This document shows, one piece after another, positions 38,464 to 47,400 of a stretch of 64,000 bases of DNA. The notes beneath the pieces were generated by a model that had not been told where the DNA came from, searched no databases, and worked only from the letters and a program-made list of their open reading frames with translations. A program made the translations under genes and the position numbers. Every line of letters begins with the position of its first letter. Position 1 is the first letter of the stretch. Location of the stretch: contig JAIVFH010000024.1 of NCBI GenBank assembly GCA_025765595.1, positions 307,129 through 371,128 on the forward strand. The letters are read 5' to 3'. Origin of the DNA: Obelidium mucronatum (Eukaryota; Chytridiomycota; Chytridiomycetes; Chytridiales; Chytriomycetaceae).

Positions 38464-38655
38464 TTTTACTTTAAGTTTCTATTTTTGTATTTGTCATCTT
38501 TGATTTGTCACTTTACTAAGTTTTTCTGTTTCATTTTGTGATATCATTCTTGATTTCACATATTATTGTGCTATCACTCTTGCTATCACAATTTCTATTT
38601 GATTTTCAGTTTGTTTTCTGTTTTGAACTTTTGTTATTTGAAATTCCAGAACTTG

Positions 38656-38702
38656 CATAAATAGCAAGCTTTCTGCTCTGAGTTTTAGTTCAGTTTCAAT
38701 AC
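38656..38702 (+). promoter_or_regulatory. LTR core promoter with transcript 5' end that doubles as self-primer
   Basis: A TATA-like ATAAATA is followed about 35 bp later by an initiator match TCAGTTT with A at 38692. The 11 nt beginning at that A (AGTTTCAATAC, 38692-38702) are the exact complement of the primer-binding site at 38847-38857. The start site is predicted, not measured. Confidence 0.65.
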
Positions 38703-38846
38703 ATTCTGTGTTAGTCTTCAGTTTTGTAACTCTTCGATCCCGTCTCTCGTGACCTCAAGCCGTTATTGGACAAGCCCTCGTGCCCCCTAAGCCCTCGTGC
38801 CTTCAAGAACCCTTAAGTCTTTTATTGACTATCTGGTTCTAACATA

Positions 38847-38857
38847 GTATTGAAACT
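38847..38857 (+). other. Primer-binding site for self-priming (11 nt)
   Basis: GTATTGAAACT begins 2 nt after the 5' LTR and is the exact reverse complement of 38692-38702. It shows no obvious match to the common initiator-Met tRNA 3' end (whose PBS begins TGGTATC), so the element most likely primes with the 5' end of its own RNA, as Tf1 does. Confidence 0.75.
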
Positions 38858-38879
38858 AAATACAATAACGGCTTCAATA

Positions 38880-40157
38880 ATGGCTGATACTCCTCCTGCT
38901 ACCGCTCCTCGGAAATCTGTCGGTTTTGCCGCTACTTCTTCGGCCGCTGGTCCTTCAAACCCCGCCGCTGACCAATCTTTGCTCACTCGTCGCTCCGTTG
39001 CTCCCGACCTTGTCTCACTCAAGAATGATTTTGATGAAGATAATGGATCTGAACAACAAACCAACAATGTCCTGGATGGAATTGACGAAGCCAGTCGCTA
39101 CATGGAAGCCAACACGGATAATGAATTTGATGTGGCCACATCCATGGATGCTTTCCGTACGGATCTTTTGGCTCTTTCTCGTCTTGTCCGCAATCAATCT
39201 AGTCGTCTTGATAAAGTCATTGAAGCATTTGCTGCGTCATCAAAAGCTGACCGTAAAGTTCATCGTCAACGTTCAGTTAGCCCAGTTGGTAGTGCCTCGG
39301 ACTCTGACGATCAGTCTGACTCGGGTTCCCGGTTCGAATCCTCGAAGCCTGACAAAATTTCTCTTCGTGTTGCCAAGCCTCCTGTTTTCAAGGGCCTTGC
39401 TACCGATGATTTTGATGATTTTATGCTCAAAGTCTATCTCAATTTTGACAATTCTGGACCCAAGGGTATCCTTTCCACCAAGTCCAAGATTGCTTTTGTG
39501 GTTTCCTACCTTGGTGGTAATGCTGCCAAGTGGTACATCAACCACGTTGCCAAGCCTGAGCTCCAATTCAAGAGCTTTCAGGAATTCGCTGATGTCTTTG
39601 CCGCCTTCTTCGGCGAAGATCCACGTGTCGCTGAAGCAATTGCTAATGACAAGGCCAAGACCTTGACGCAAACTACTTCTTGTCAAGCCTACGCCCGCGA
39701 TTTTCTCCGTTGGATTGCTGGTACTCAACACAACGATTACACCAAGATGTTGATGTTCAAGCAAGGTCTCAAGCTTCACGTGATGAACTATATTGATGGT
39801 CTGGAACCTCAACCAACCAACCTCTCCATGCTCATGCGCAAGGCCATTGTCTTCGATGAGCGCGTGTTTGCTAACAACAAACGTTCTGGATCCTCCAAGG
39901 GTAACCAAGGTTCTGGTTCCAGCTCCCGTTCCAATAACCCAGGTGCCGCTTCCAAGCCCTCTGGGTCTGCTGATGTTGCCGCTGCTGATGTCAAGTCTGG
40001 CAAGCCTACTCACGAGGAACGTCAGCGCCGCAAGGATAAAGGTCTTTGCGCTTACTGTGGTCAAGACGGTTGCAAGGGTGCTTCTGACACCAAAGCTTGC
40101 CCCCTCCTGGTTGCAAAAAATGCTCGGAGCGCCCAGGGAAGGGGTGCTCAGGCATAA
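38880..40157 (+). CDS. gag: Retrotransposon Gag
   Basis: 425-aa structural protein from ATG 38880. N-terminal Ala/Pro/Ser-rich part, acidic middle, then a retrotransposon capsid domain (about residues 165-330: PPVFKGLATDDFDDFMLKVYLNF, AAKWYINHV, FADVFAAFFGEDP, YARDFLRWI). A basic Ser/Gly-rich linker follows, then a Cys-rich tail CAYCGQDGCKGASDTKAC. That tail resembles a zinc knuckle but lacks the histidine of the CCHC form. It overlaps pol by 61 nt. Confidence 0.92.
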   Translation: MADTPPATAPRKSVGFAATSSAAGPSNPAADQSLLTRRSVAPDLVSLKNDFDEDNGSEQQTNNVLDGIDEASRYMEANTDNEFDVATSMDAFRTDLLALSRLVRNQSSRLDKVIEAFAASSKADRKVHRQRSVSPVGSASDSDDQSDSGSRFESSKPDKISLRVAKPPVFKGLATDDFDDFMLKVYLNFDNSGPKGILSTKSKIAFVVSYLGGNAAKWYINHVAKPELQFKSFQEFADVFAAFFGEDPRVAEAIANDKAKTLTQTTSCQAYARDFLRWIAGTQHNDYTKMLMFKQGLKLHVMNYIDGLEPQPTNLSMLMRKAIVFDERVFANNKRSGSSKGNQGSGSSSRSNNPGAASKPSGSADVAAADVKSGKPTHEERQRRKDKGLCAYCGQDGCKGASDTKACPLLVAKNARSAQGRGAQA

Positions 40158-43100
40158 ATTCCCCGCCCAGTTTGGCGATGCAAACTGTCAACCTTTCCGT
40201 TCCCTCATCATCGGATTCCAAGATCGTGCTTCCATGTACACTTGTTGTCGGGGAAAAATCTTCTTCTTCTTCATCTCCAAACCTTACCAAGCCCTTTTCT
40301 TTGGGTGCCTTTGTGGATAGTGGGTGTTCGGCTTTCGGCCTTATTTCCTTAGATTTCGCTCTAAGAAATAAAATACCTGTTATTCCTTCCTCCACTTTGT
40401 ACAATGTTAATTTAGCAGATGGTTCGCGTTCTCGCTCCATTACTAAACAAACAGTACCTTTAACTTGTCGAATTGGTTCCCATACCGAAACGATGTCTCT
40501 TCTTGTCGCGGATATTTCATGCCCGCTTATTTTAGGTCTTCCATGGCTTCGACTTCATAACCCTCGCGTTAATTGGCGTCACATGTTGGTCACATTCTCC
40601 GATGGGGCTTGCCTGTCAGCTGACCACGTGCCCCCTGAGGCTTTTACCGCCTTGCCTTATTCTCCTCCAGACGATCCAGCTGTCAAGGATCTGGAGGTTG
40701 CTACCGCTTCTGTTTCAATCCCGACGGAAAATCCGCCAGCGAGTTCTACACCGGACGTTGAGTTGCTTAATACCACTGCGTTCTTTGGCATTGCCAAGAA
40801 ACACGGGCTTACTATCTTTGCCGCTCGAATGGATGTCACTTCTTCTAAAGATGATGACACTCCCACCGTGTCAATTTCTGCTGTGATTAATACAAAGGAC
40901 TATCAGGAGTCTGCTATCGATTCTGACGATAGAGGAGTGCCTTTACGCTACAAGCAGTACTCGGACGTGTTTGCACCCAAGTCTGAGACTCCTCGGCCGC
41001 TTCCACCTCATCGCCCTTACGACTTGCCTATCGAGATCGTTAAGAATGAAGATGGAACTTCGGCAAAATTACCGCCGGCTGGGAAAATTTATCCACTTAG
41101 CCCAGCCGAAGAAAAAGTTCTCCAGGAATATCTTACTAATGCCTTGGCTAGAGGCTGGATATCTCCCTCTACTTCTCCGGTCGCTGCCCCTTGCTTCTTT
41201 GTCAAGAAACCAAATGGTGGTTTCCGCCTCTGTATTGACTATCGTGCCATCAACAACATTGTAGTCAAGAACAAATTTCCGCTACCGCTGTTCACGGATC
41301 TTGCGGGAAAATTATCCAAGGCTAAAATTTTCACTCACTTGGATCTCCCGGACGCGTACCACTTACTAAGAATACGCTCTGGTGACGAATGGAAAACTGC
41401 ATTTCGCTGCAAGTTTGGCCATTTCCAGTATAATGTGGTTAGTTTCGGTCTAACCAACGCTCCAGCTGCCTTCCAGTACTTCATGAATGACATTTTTTCG
41501 GACTTACTGGGCGTGTTTGTCATCGTTTATTTGGATGACATTCTAATCTTTTCCGAAGATGAAGAATTACACGAACGTCACGTTAAGGAAGTCTTGGAGC
41601 GCTTGCGGAAACACAACTTGGTAGTTAACCCTGCCAAATGTGCTTTCCATACCAGTTCTACGGAATTCCTGGGCCATATCTTCTCTGCCGATGGTGTCAA
41701 GATGGATCCTGCCAAGGTTGCTACCGTTTCCAGTTGGCCGGTACCTCAGTCTGTCAAGGATGTGCAAATTTTTCTGGGATTTGCAAATTTTTACCGCCAA
41801 TTTATCACCGGCTACTCCGATATTGTGTTACCGCTTACAAGCCTAACGCGTAAGGAAGCCAAAATTGGACCCTTTCCATGGTCCGAAGCCGCGGCATCGG
41901 CTTTTGAAAACCTTAAACATGCCTTCTCCACCGCTCCGGTCCTGATTCACTTCGATCCCAGTCGTACCGTGTATGTGGAAACTGATTGCTCAGATTTTGC
42001 ACTGGGCGCAATTTTATCCCAGTTCGGTTCGGATGGAAGGTTACATCCTGTTGCCTTTCATTCCCGCAAGTTAATTCCAGCGGAAATCAACTACGATACT
42101 CACGACAAGGAACTGCTTGCCATCGTAGACGCGTTCGCGGCTTGGAGACATTACCTGATAGCCGTTGAGCCTTCGGATCCGATCATTGTTTTCTCTGATC
42201 ATGATCGCCTTCAAAACTTTACTGCCGTTCAACAACTGACCCGTCGCCAATATAGGTGGATGACTAAGTTGTCGGAATTTAGTTTTAAAATTTTTCATCG
42301 CCCTGGCCGACTTTCCGGAAAACCAGACGCGCTGTCCCGCCGCCCTGATTACGTCACTCAGCAAGGCGATGAGCTGCATAAACAAAACTTTATTCAGCTA
42401 TTCCAACGTGTGGATATTGATGACATTACCATTGTCAATTCGGACAAAAGCTGGATCGATCGCGTCACCCTCGCTACTTCCAAGTCCGCTCTGTACGCCT
42501 TACACAAGAAGCGCAAGTTACACATTATCTTCACTGAATCCAACGGTCTCATCTTTCGTGATGAACTTATTTACCTTCCAACTGAGGAGCTTCAACTTGA
42601 AGTTTTCCGTCAACGTCACTGTGCTCCCGCTGCTGGCCACTTTGGCGTTGCTAAAACAGTTGAGTTAATCTCTCGCGATTACTGGTTTCCGCGCATGCGG
42701 CGCGTAGTTCAGCGTTTCATCGCAAACTGCGACGCGTGTCAGCGTTCTCGTCCTTCTCGCCATGCTCCATTTGGCCTTCTCCAACCCTTACCTGTTCCTT
42801 CCAAACCATGGATGGATATCTCTATGGATTGGATTACTGACTTGCCTATTAGTCAAGGTTTTGATGCCTTACTTGTGGTAAAAGATCGGCTTACCAAGCA
42901 AGCCCATTTTATTCCTACGGTAAAAACTTCTACTGGTGCTGATACTGCAGACATCTACATTCGGGAAGTTTTTAGACTTCACGGTGCTTCCAGATCCATT
43001 GTATCCGATCGCGACCCGCGTTTTACAGGTGGTTTCTGGCAACGTTTTATGGAACTCCTAAACGTTAAACTTAACATTTCTACCGCTTTTCACCCTCAAA

Positions 43101-43918
43101 CTGATGGATCTACTGAGGTCCTCAACCAAGTCATTGAGCAATACCTACGCGTTTACTGTAACTACCAGCAAGACGATTGGGTATCCAAGTTACCGCTTTG
43201 CGAATTTGCCTACAACGATTCTTTGGTAACCACTACTGGTCATACACCGTTCTTCGCAAACTCTGGTCACAATCCAATTTTTGACCCCTCTGTTATTCGT
43301 GAATCCTCTGTTCCTGACGCTGAAGATCGCCTCGCGTCTATGAAAACAATTCTTGAAGACCTTCGTGCGAACTTAAAGTTTGCCCAGGAAGGTTACACCA
43401 CACAAGCCAACAAATCTCGGTTACCGGTTCCGGAAATTAAACCCGGAGACTTGGTTTTCTTGGATCGTCGCAATATCAAGACTAATCGTCCTTCTCAAAA
43501 GATTGATGATAAGAAACTTGGTCCTTTTAAAGTCAAGCGCGTCATCAACCCAGTCGCCTTTGAGCTTGCCTTACCTTCAACCATGCGTATTCATCCAGTA
43601 TTCCACGCGTCTTTGCTGCATCCCAAGACTAAGAATATTGTCGCCGCGTTTACCCAACCTCCGCCTCCGCCAGTTATCGTGGACAACACTGAAGAATGGG
43701 AAGTTCAAGAAATCTTGGATTCTCGCGTTTTCTACAAAAAACTTCAATATTTGGTACACTGGATGGGTTATTCTAACTCTGATCGCTCTTGGGAACCAGC
43801 TGCCAATGTTTCGGGTTCTGCTGAGTTGGTTTCTGAATTCCATGCCAAATATCCCGATAAGCCTGGTCCTGGTGCGATTGCTGCAAGTGTTCGCAATCGC
43901 AAGAAAAGAAGGGGATGA
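40097..43918 (+). CDS. pol: Retrotransposon Pol (protease, RT, RNase H, integrase, chromodomain)
   Basis: Open frame of 1273 codons, expressed as Gag-Pol by -1 frameshifting rather than from its own ATG. Protease active site FVDSG (about residue 74). RT with FPLPLFTDLAGKLSKAKIFTHLDLPDAYH and YLDDILIFSEDE (about 478). RNase H VETDCSDFALGAILSQ and THDKELLAIVDAF. Integrase zinc finger H-H-C-C ending CDACQRSR, catalytic core DWITDLP, SDRDPRF and the Glu of LNQVIEQ, then TTTGHTPFF. C-terminal chromodomain WEVQEILDSRVFYKKLQYLVHWMGYSNSDRSWEP (about 1200-1235). No internal stop. The stop codon directly abuts the 3' LTR. Confidence 0.95.
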   Translation: MPPPGCKKCSERPGKGCSGINSPPSLAMQTVNLSVPSSSDSKIVLPCTLVVGEKSSSSSSPNLTKPFSLGAFVDSGCSAFGLISLDFALRNKIPVIPSSTLYNVNLADGSRSRSITKQTVPLTCRIGSHTETMSLLVADISCPLILGLPWLRLHNPRVNWRHMLVTFSDGACLSADHVPPEAFTALPYSPPDDPAVKDLEVATASVSIPTENPPASSTPDVELLNTTAFFGIAKKHGLTIFAARMDVTSSKDDDTPTVSISAVINTKDYQESAIDSDDRGVPLRYKQYSDVFAPKSETPRPLPPHRPYDLPIEIVKNEDGTSAKLPPAGKIYPLSPAEEKVLQEYLTNALARGWISPSTSPVAAPCFFVKKPNGGFRLCIDYRAINNIVVKNKFPLPLFTDLAGKLSKAKIFTHLDLPDAYHLLRIRSGDEWKTAFRCKFGHFQYNVVSFGLTNAPAAFQYFMNDIFSDLLGVFVIVYLDDILIFSEDEELHERHVKEVLERLRKHNLVVNPAKCAFHTSSTEFLGHIFSADGVKMDPAKVATVSSWPVPQSVKDVQIFLGFANFYRQFITGYSDIVLPLTSLTRKEAKIGPFPWSEAAASAFENLKHAFSTAPVLIHFDPSRTVYVETDCSDFALGAILSQFGSDGRLHPVAFHSRKLIPAEINYDTHDKELLAIVDAFAAWRHYLIAVEPSDPIIVFSDHDRLQNFTAVQQLTRRQYRWMTKLSEFSFKIFHRPGRLSGKPDALSRRPDYVTQQGDELHKQNFIQLFQRVDIDDITIVNSDKSWIDRVTLATSKSALYALHKKRKLHIIFTESNGLIFRDELIYLPTEELQLEVFRQRHCAPAAGHFGVAKTVELISRDYWFPRMRRVVQRFIANCDACQRSRPSRHAPFGLLQPLPVPSKPWMDISMDWITDLPISQGFDALLVVKDRLTKQAHFIPTVKTSTGADTADIYIREVFRLHGASRSIVSDRDPRFTGGFWQRFMELLNVKLNISTAFHPQTDGSTEVLNQVIEQYLRVYCNYQQDDWVSKLPLCEFAYNDSLVTTTGHTPFFANSGHNPIFDPSVIRESSVPDAEDRLASMKTILEDLRANLKFAQEGYTTQANKSRLPVPEIKPGDLVFLDRRNIKTNRPSQKIDDKKLGPFKVKRVINPVAFELALPSTMRIHPVFHASLLHPKTKNIVAAFTQPPPPPVIVDNTEEWEVQEILDSRVFYKKLQYLVHWMGYSNSDRSWEPAANVSGSAELVSEFHAKYPDKPGPGAIAASVRNRKKRRG
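40115..40149 (+). promoter_or_regulatory. -1 ribosomal frameshift signal joining gag and pol
   Basis: Slippery heptamer A AAA AAT at 40115-40121, correctly phased on the gag frame (GCA AAA AAT). Then a 5-nt spacer, then an 8-bp hairpin: GAGCGCCC (40127-40134), a 7-nt loop, GGGTGCTC (40142-40149) with one G-U pair. Slipping back one base enters the pol frame as KKCSERPGKG. Gag stops at 40157 if no shift occurs. Confidence 0.8.
43901..43915 (+). other. Polypurine tract
   Basis: AAGAAAAGAAGGGGA, all purine, 3 bp before the 3' LTR. It primes plus-strand DNA synthesis. It also encodes the last residues of Pol (KKRRG), so one stretch serves both roles. Confidence 0.85.
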
Positions 43919-44409
43919 TGTTAGGAATCACCCGTCTTATAGGGATATTTCTCTATACTTCCGTAGCTTAGTGGTCATTACGCGCGACTCTCACGGTGGA
44001 AACACGGGTTCGATCCCCGCTAGTAACATTTTACTTTAAGTTTCTATTTTTGTATTTGTCATCTTTGATTTGTCACTTTACTAAGTTTTTCTGTTTCATT
44101 TTGTGATATCATTCTTGATTTCACATATTATTGTGCTATCACTCTTGCTATCACAATTTCTATTTGATTTTCAGTTTGTTTTCTGTTTTGAACTTTTGTT
44201 ATTTGAAATTCCAGAACTTGCATAAATAGCAAGCTTTCTGCTCTGAGTTTTAGTTCAGTTTCAATACATTCTGTGTTAGTCTTCAGTTTTGTAACTCTTC
44301 GATCCCGTCTCTCGTGACCTCAAGCCGTTATTGGACAAGCCCTCGTGCCCCCTAAGCCCTCGTGCCTTCAAGAACCCTTAAGTCTTTTATTGACTATCTG
44401 GTTCTAACA
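43919..44409 (+). repeat. 3' LTR
   Basis: 491 bp, same length as the 5' LTR and with no difference seen by eye. It starts one base after the pol stop codon. Confidence 0.95.
43959..44028 (+). ncRNA. tRNA-Glu(CTC)-like Pol III unit inside the 3' LTR
   Basis: Second copy of the A-box/B-box/T4 unit. From here a Pol III transcript would end 1-4 nt after the tRNA-like 3' end and not reach flanking satellite. Confidence 0.75.
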
Positions 44410-47400
44410 TTTACATCCAATTTTGAAACATGATTCTAGGAATGGCCAAAAGAATGCAATTCTTCAGACAACCAGCAGTCCAACCATATGCAATGTCTAT
44501 ATATCTGAGTTCACCAGAGTGCCACCGTCCTTTTTGTTTTTACGTGTTTTTACGTGTTTTTATGCAGTAATTATTTGTGGTTTGCCAGGATTGCATGCCA
44601 AGATTGCAAAAGACTTGGATAGTTCCCACACTATACTTCAGGGCACTAGAAGGTCCCCTTAAGTTTGGTTTTTTACGTGTTTATGCATGTTTATCTGTGT
44701 TTATCTGTGTTTATGCGTGTTTTACTCGACATTTACGTGTTTTACTCGACATTTACGTGTTTTCTAGGTGCTTTTATTCTGATTGTTTATCACCCAATAC
44801 TCTAGCCCCACAAACATCAATTTGTCTTTAGCTCAGTATGCAGAGAGCAGCAGCCTGTGCTGTTGTTGGTTTGGTTGCCTCTGCCAACCTATTGTTCCCA
44901 TTCCCCTACAAAGCCACCTTCTTCAGCCCTCTGTTGAGTTTAGTGTATTAGAATGCAGTATTTAGCTGTGTTTGATTTGGTTTTTATTTTGGTTTGGATT
45001 GTTTCTGTTGGCAGCTCAGGCAAAAAGGGCACCTGAGTGGTTCTAGCACATTTCACCTCATCAGTATCCCCGTCCCAATACTCCCACAGGATTGGAAGGC
45101 TTGGTGCAGGCCGAATTGGATCCCAGGTGGAGACAGGTTTGCTGGGCTGGCCTGCTCATTTCCCTTCCTTTTCTCTGGAAATATATGGCTTTTACATCCA
45201 ATTTTGAAACATGATTCTAGGAATGGCCAAAAGAATGCAATTCTTCAGACAACCAGCAGTCCAACCATATGCAATGTCTATATATCTGAGTTCACCAGAG
45301 TGCCACCGTCCTTTTTGTTTTTACGTGTTTTTACGTGTTTTTATGCAGTAATTATTTGTGGTTTGCCAGGATTGCATGCCAAGATTGCAAAAGACTTGGA
45401 TACTTCCCACACTATACTTCAGGGCACTGGAAGGTCCCCTTAAGTTTGGTTTTTTACGTGTTTATGCGTGTTTCTGCGTGTTTATCTGTGTTTATGCGTG
45501 TTTTACTCGACATTTACGTGTTTTACTCGACATTTACGTGTTTTCTAGGTGCTTTTATTCTGATTGTTTATCACCCAATACTCTAGCCCCACAAACATCA
45601 ATTTGTCTTTAGCTCAGTATGCAGAGAGCAGCAGCCTGTGCTGTTGTTGGTTTGGTTGCCTCTGCCAACCTATTGTTCCCATTCCCCTACAAAGCCACCT
45701 TCTTCAGCCCTCTGTTGAGTTTAGTGTATTAGAATGCAGTATTTAGCTGTGTTTGATTTGGTTTTTATTTTGGTTTGGATTGTTTCTGTTGGCAGCTCAG
45801 GCAAAAAGGGCACCTGAGTGGTTCTAGCACATTTCACCTCATCAGTATCCCCGTCCCAATACTCCCACAGGATTGGAAGGCTTGGTGCAGGCCGAATTGG
45901 ATCCCAGGTGGAGACAGGTTTGCTGGGCTGGCCTGCTCATTTCCCTTCCTTTTCTCTGGAAATATATGGCTTTTACATCCAATTTTGAAACATGATTCTA
46001 GGAATGGCCAAAAGAATGCAATTCTTCAGACAACCAGCAGTCCAACCATATGCAATGTCTATATATCTGAGCTCACCAGAGTGCCACCGTCCTTTTTGTT
46101 TTTACGTGTTTTTACGTGTTTTTATGCAGTAATTATTTGTGGTTTGCCAGGATTGCATGCCAAGATTGCAAAAGACTTGGATACTTCCCACACTATACTT
46201 CAGGGCACTGGAAGGTCCCCTTAAGTTTGGTTTTTTACGTGTTTATGCGTGTTTCTGCGTGTTTATCTGTGTTTATGCGTGTTTTACTCGACATTTACGT
46301 GTTTACTCGACATTTACGTGTTTTACTCGACATTTACGTGTTTTACCTCGACATTTACGTGTTTTACTCGACATTTACGTGTTTTACTCGACATTTACGT
46401 GTTTCTAGGTGCTTTTATTCTGATTGTTTATCACCCAATACTCTAGCCCCACAAACATCAATTTGTCTTTAGCTCAGTATGCAGAGAGCAGCAGCCTGTG
46501 CTGTTGTTGGTTTGGTTGCCTCTGCCAACCTATTGTTCCCATTCCCCTACAAAGCCACCTTCTTCAGCCCTCTGTTGAGTTTAGTGTATTAGAATGCAGT
46601 ATTTAGCTGTGTTTGATTTGGTTTTTATTTTGGTTTGGATTGTTTCTGTTGGCAGCTCAGGCAAAAAGGGCACCTGAGTGGTTCTAGCACATTTCACCTC
46701 ATCAGTATCCCCGTCCCAATACTCCCACAGGATTGGAAGGCTTGGTGCAGGCCGAATTGGATCCCAGGTGGAGACAGGTTTGCTGGGCTGGCCTGCTCAT
46801 TTCCCTTCCTTTTCTCTGGAAATATATGGCTTTTACATCCAATTTTGAAACATGATTCTAGGAATGGCCAAAAGAATGCAATTCTTCAGACAACCAGCAG
46901 TCCAACCACATGCAATGTCTATATATCTGAGCTCACCAGAGTGCCACCGTCCTTTTTGTTTTTACGTGTTTTTACGTGTTTTTATGCAGTAATTATTTGT
47001 GGTTTGCCAGGATTGCATGCCAAGATTGCAAAAGACTTGGATACTTCCCACACTATACTTCAGGGCACTGGAAGGTCCCCTTAAGTTTGGTTTTTTACGT
47101 GTTATGCGTGTTTCTGCGTGTTTATCTGTGTTTATGCGTGTTTTACTCGACATTTACGTGTTTTACTCGACATTTACGTGTTTTCTAGGTGCTTTATTCT
47201 GATTGTTTATCACCCAATACTCTAGCCCCACAAACATCAATTTGTCTTTAGCTCAGTATGCAGAGAGCAGCAGCCTGTGCTGTTGTTGGTTTGGTTGCCT
47301 CTGCCAACCTATTGTTCCCATTCCCCTACAAAGCCACCTTCTTCAGCCCTCTGTTGAGTTTAGTGTATTAGAATGCAGTATTTAGCTGTGTTTGATTTGG

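Larger units (their letters stand above)
38354..38844 (+). repeat. 5' LTR
   Basis: 491 bp, TG...CA, terminal inverted TGTTAG/CTAACA. The predicted U3 (38354-38691) includes the tRNA-like block. A TATA-like CATAAATAG at 38656-38664 precedes an initiator TCAGTTT whose A is 38692. R-U5 follows and includes repeated CCCTCGTGCC motifs. Confidence 0.95.
38354..44409 (+). mobile_element. Ty3/gypsy LTR retrotransposon with chromodomain (chromovirus), complete
   Basis: 6,056-bp element: 491-bp LTRs (TGTTAG...CTAACA) with no difference seen between the two, self-primer PBS, gag, -1 frameshift, pol in the order protease-RT-RNase H-integrase-chromodomain, polypurine tract, 3' LTR. The flanks are TTAAC on the left and TTTAC on the right. 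The uninterrupted satellite reads GGCTTTTACATCC, so a 5-bp TTTAC duplication with one later change fits. Matching LTRs, intact frames and clean flanks point to a recent insertion. Confidence 0.96.

Noticed and set aside
38850..38879. Gag start at 38850
   Set aside because: It begins with TTG inside the primer-binding site; the first ATG in frame is 38880.
44994..45443. 149-codon frame that recurs in almost every satellite unit
   Set aside because: It recurs because the DNA recurs. Units differ mainly by 1-base indels that destroy the frame, and several overlapping frames are equally open, so there is no sign of protein-level constraint.
46280..46405. Regular 20-bp repeats suggesting a CRISPR-like array
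   Set aside because: The repeats are directly contiguous with no unique spacers, the host is eukaryotic, and no cas-like genes are present.
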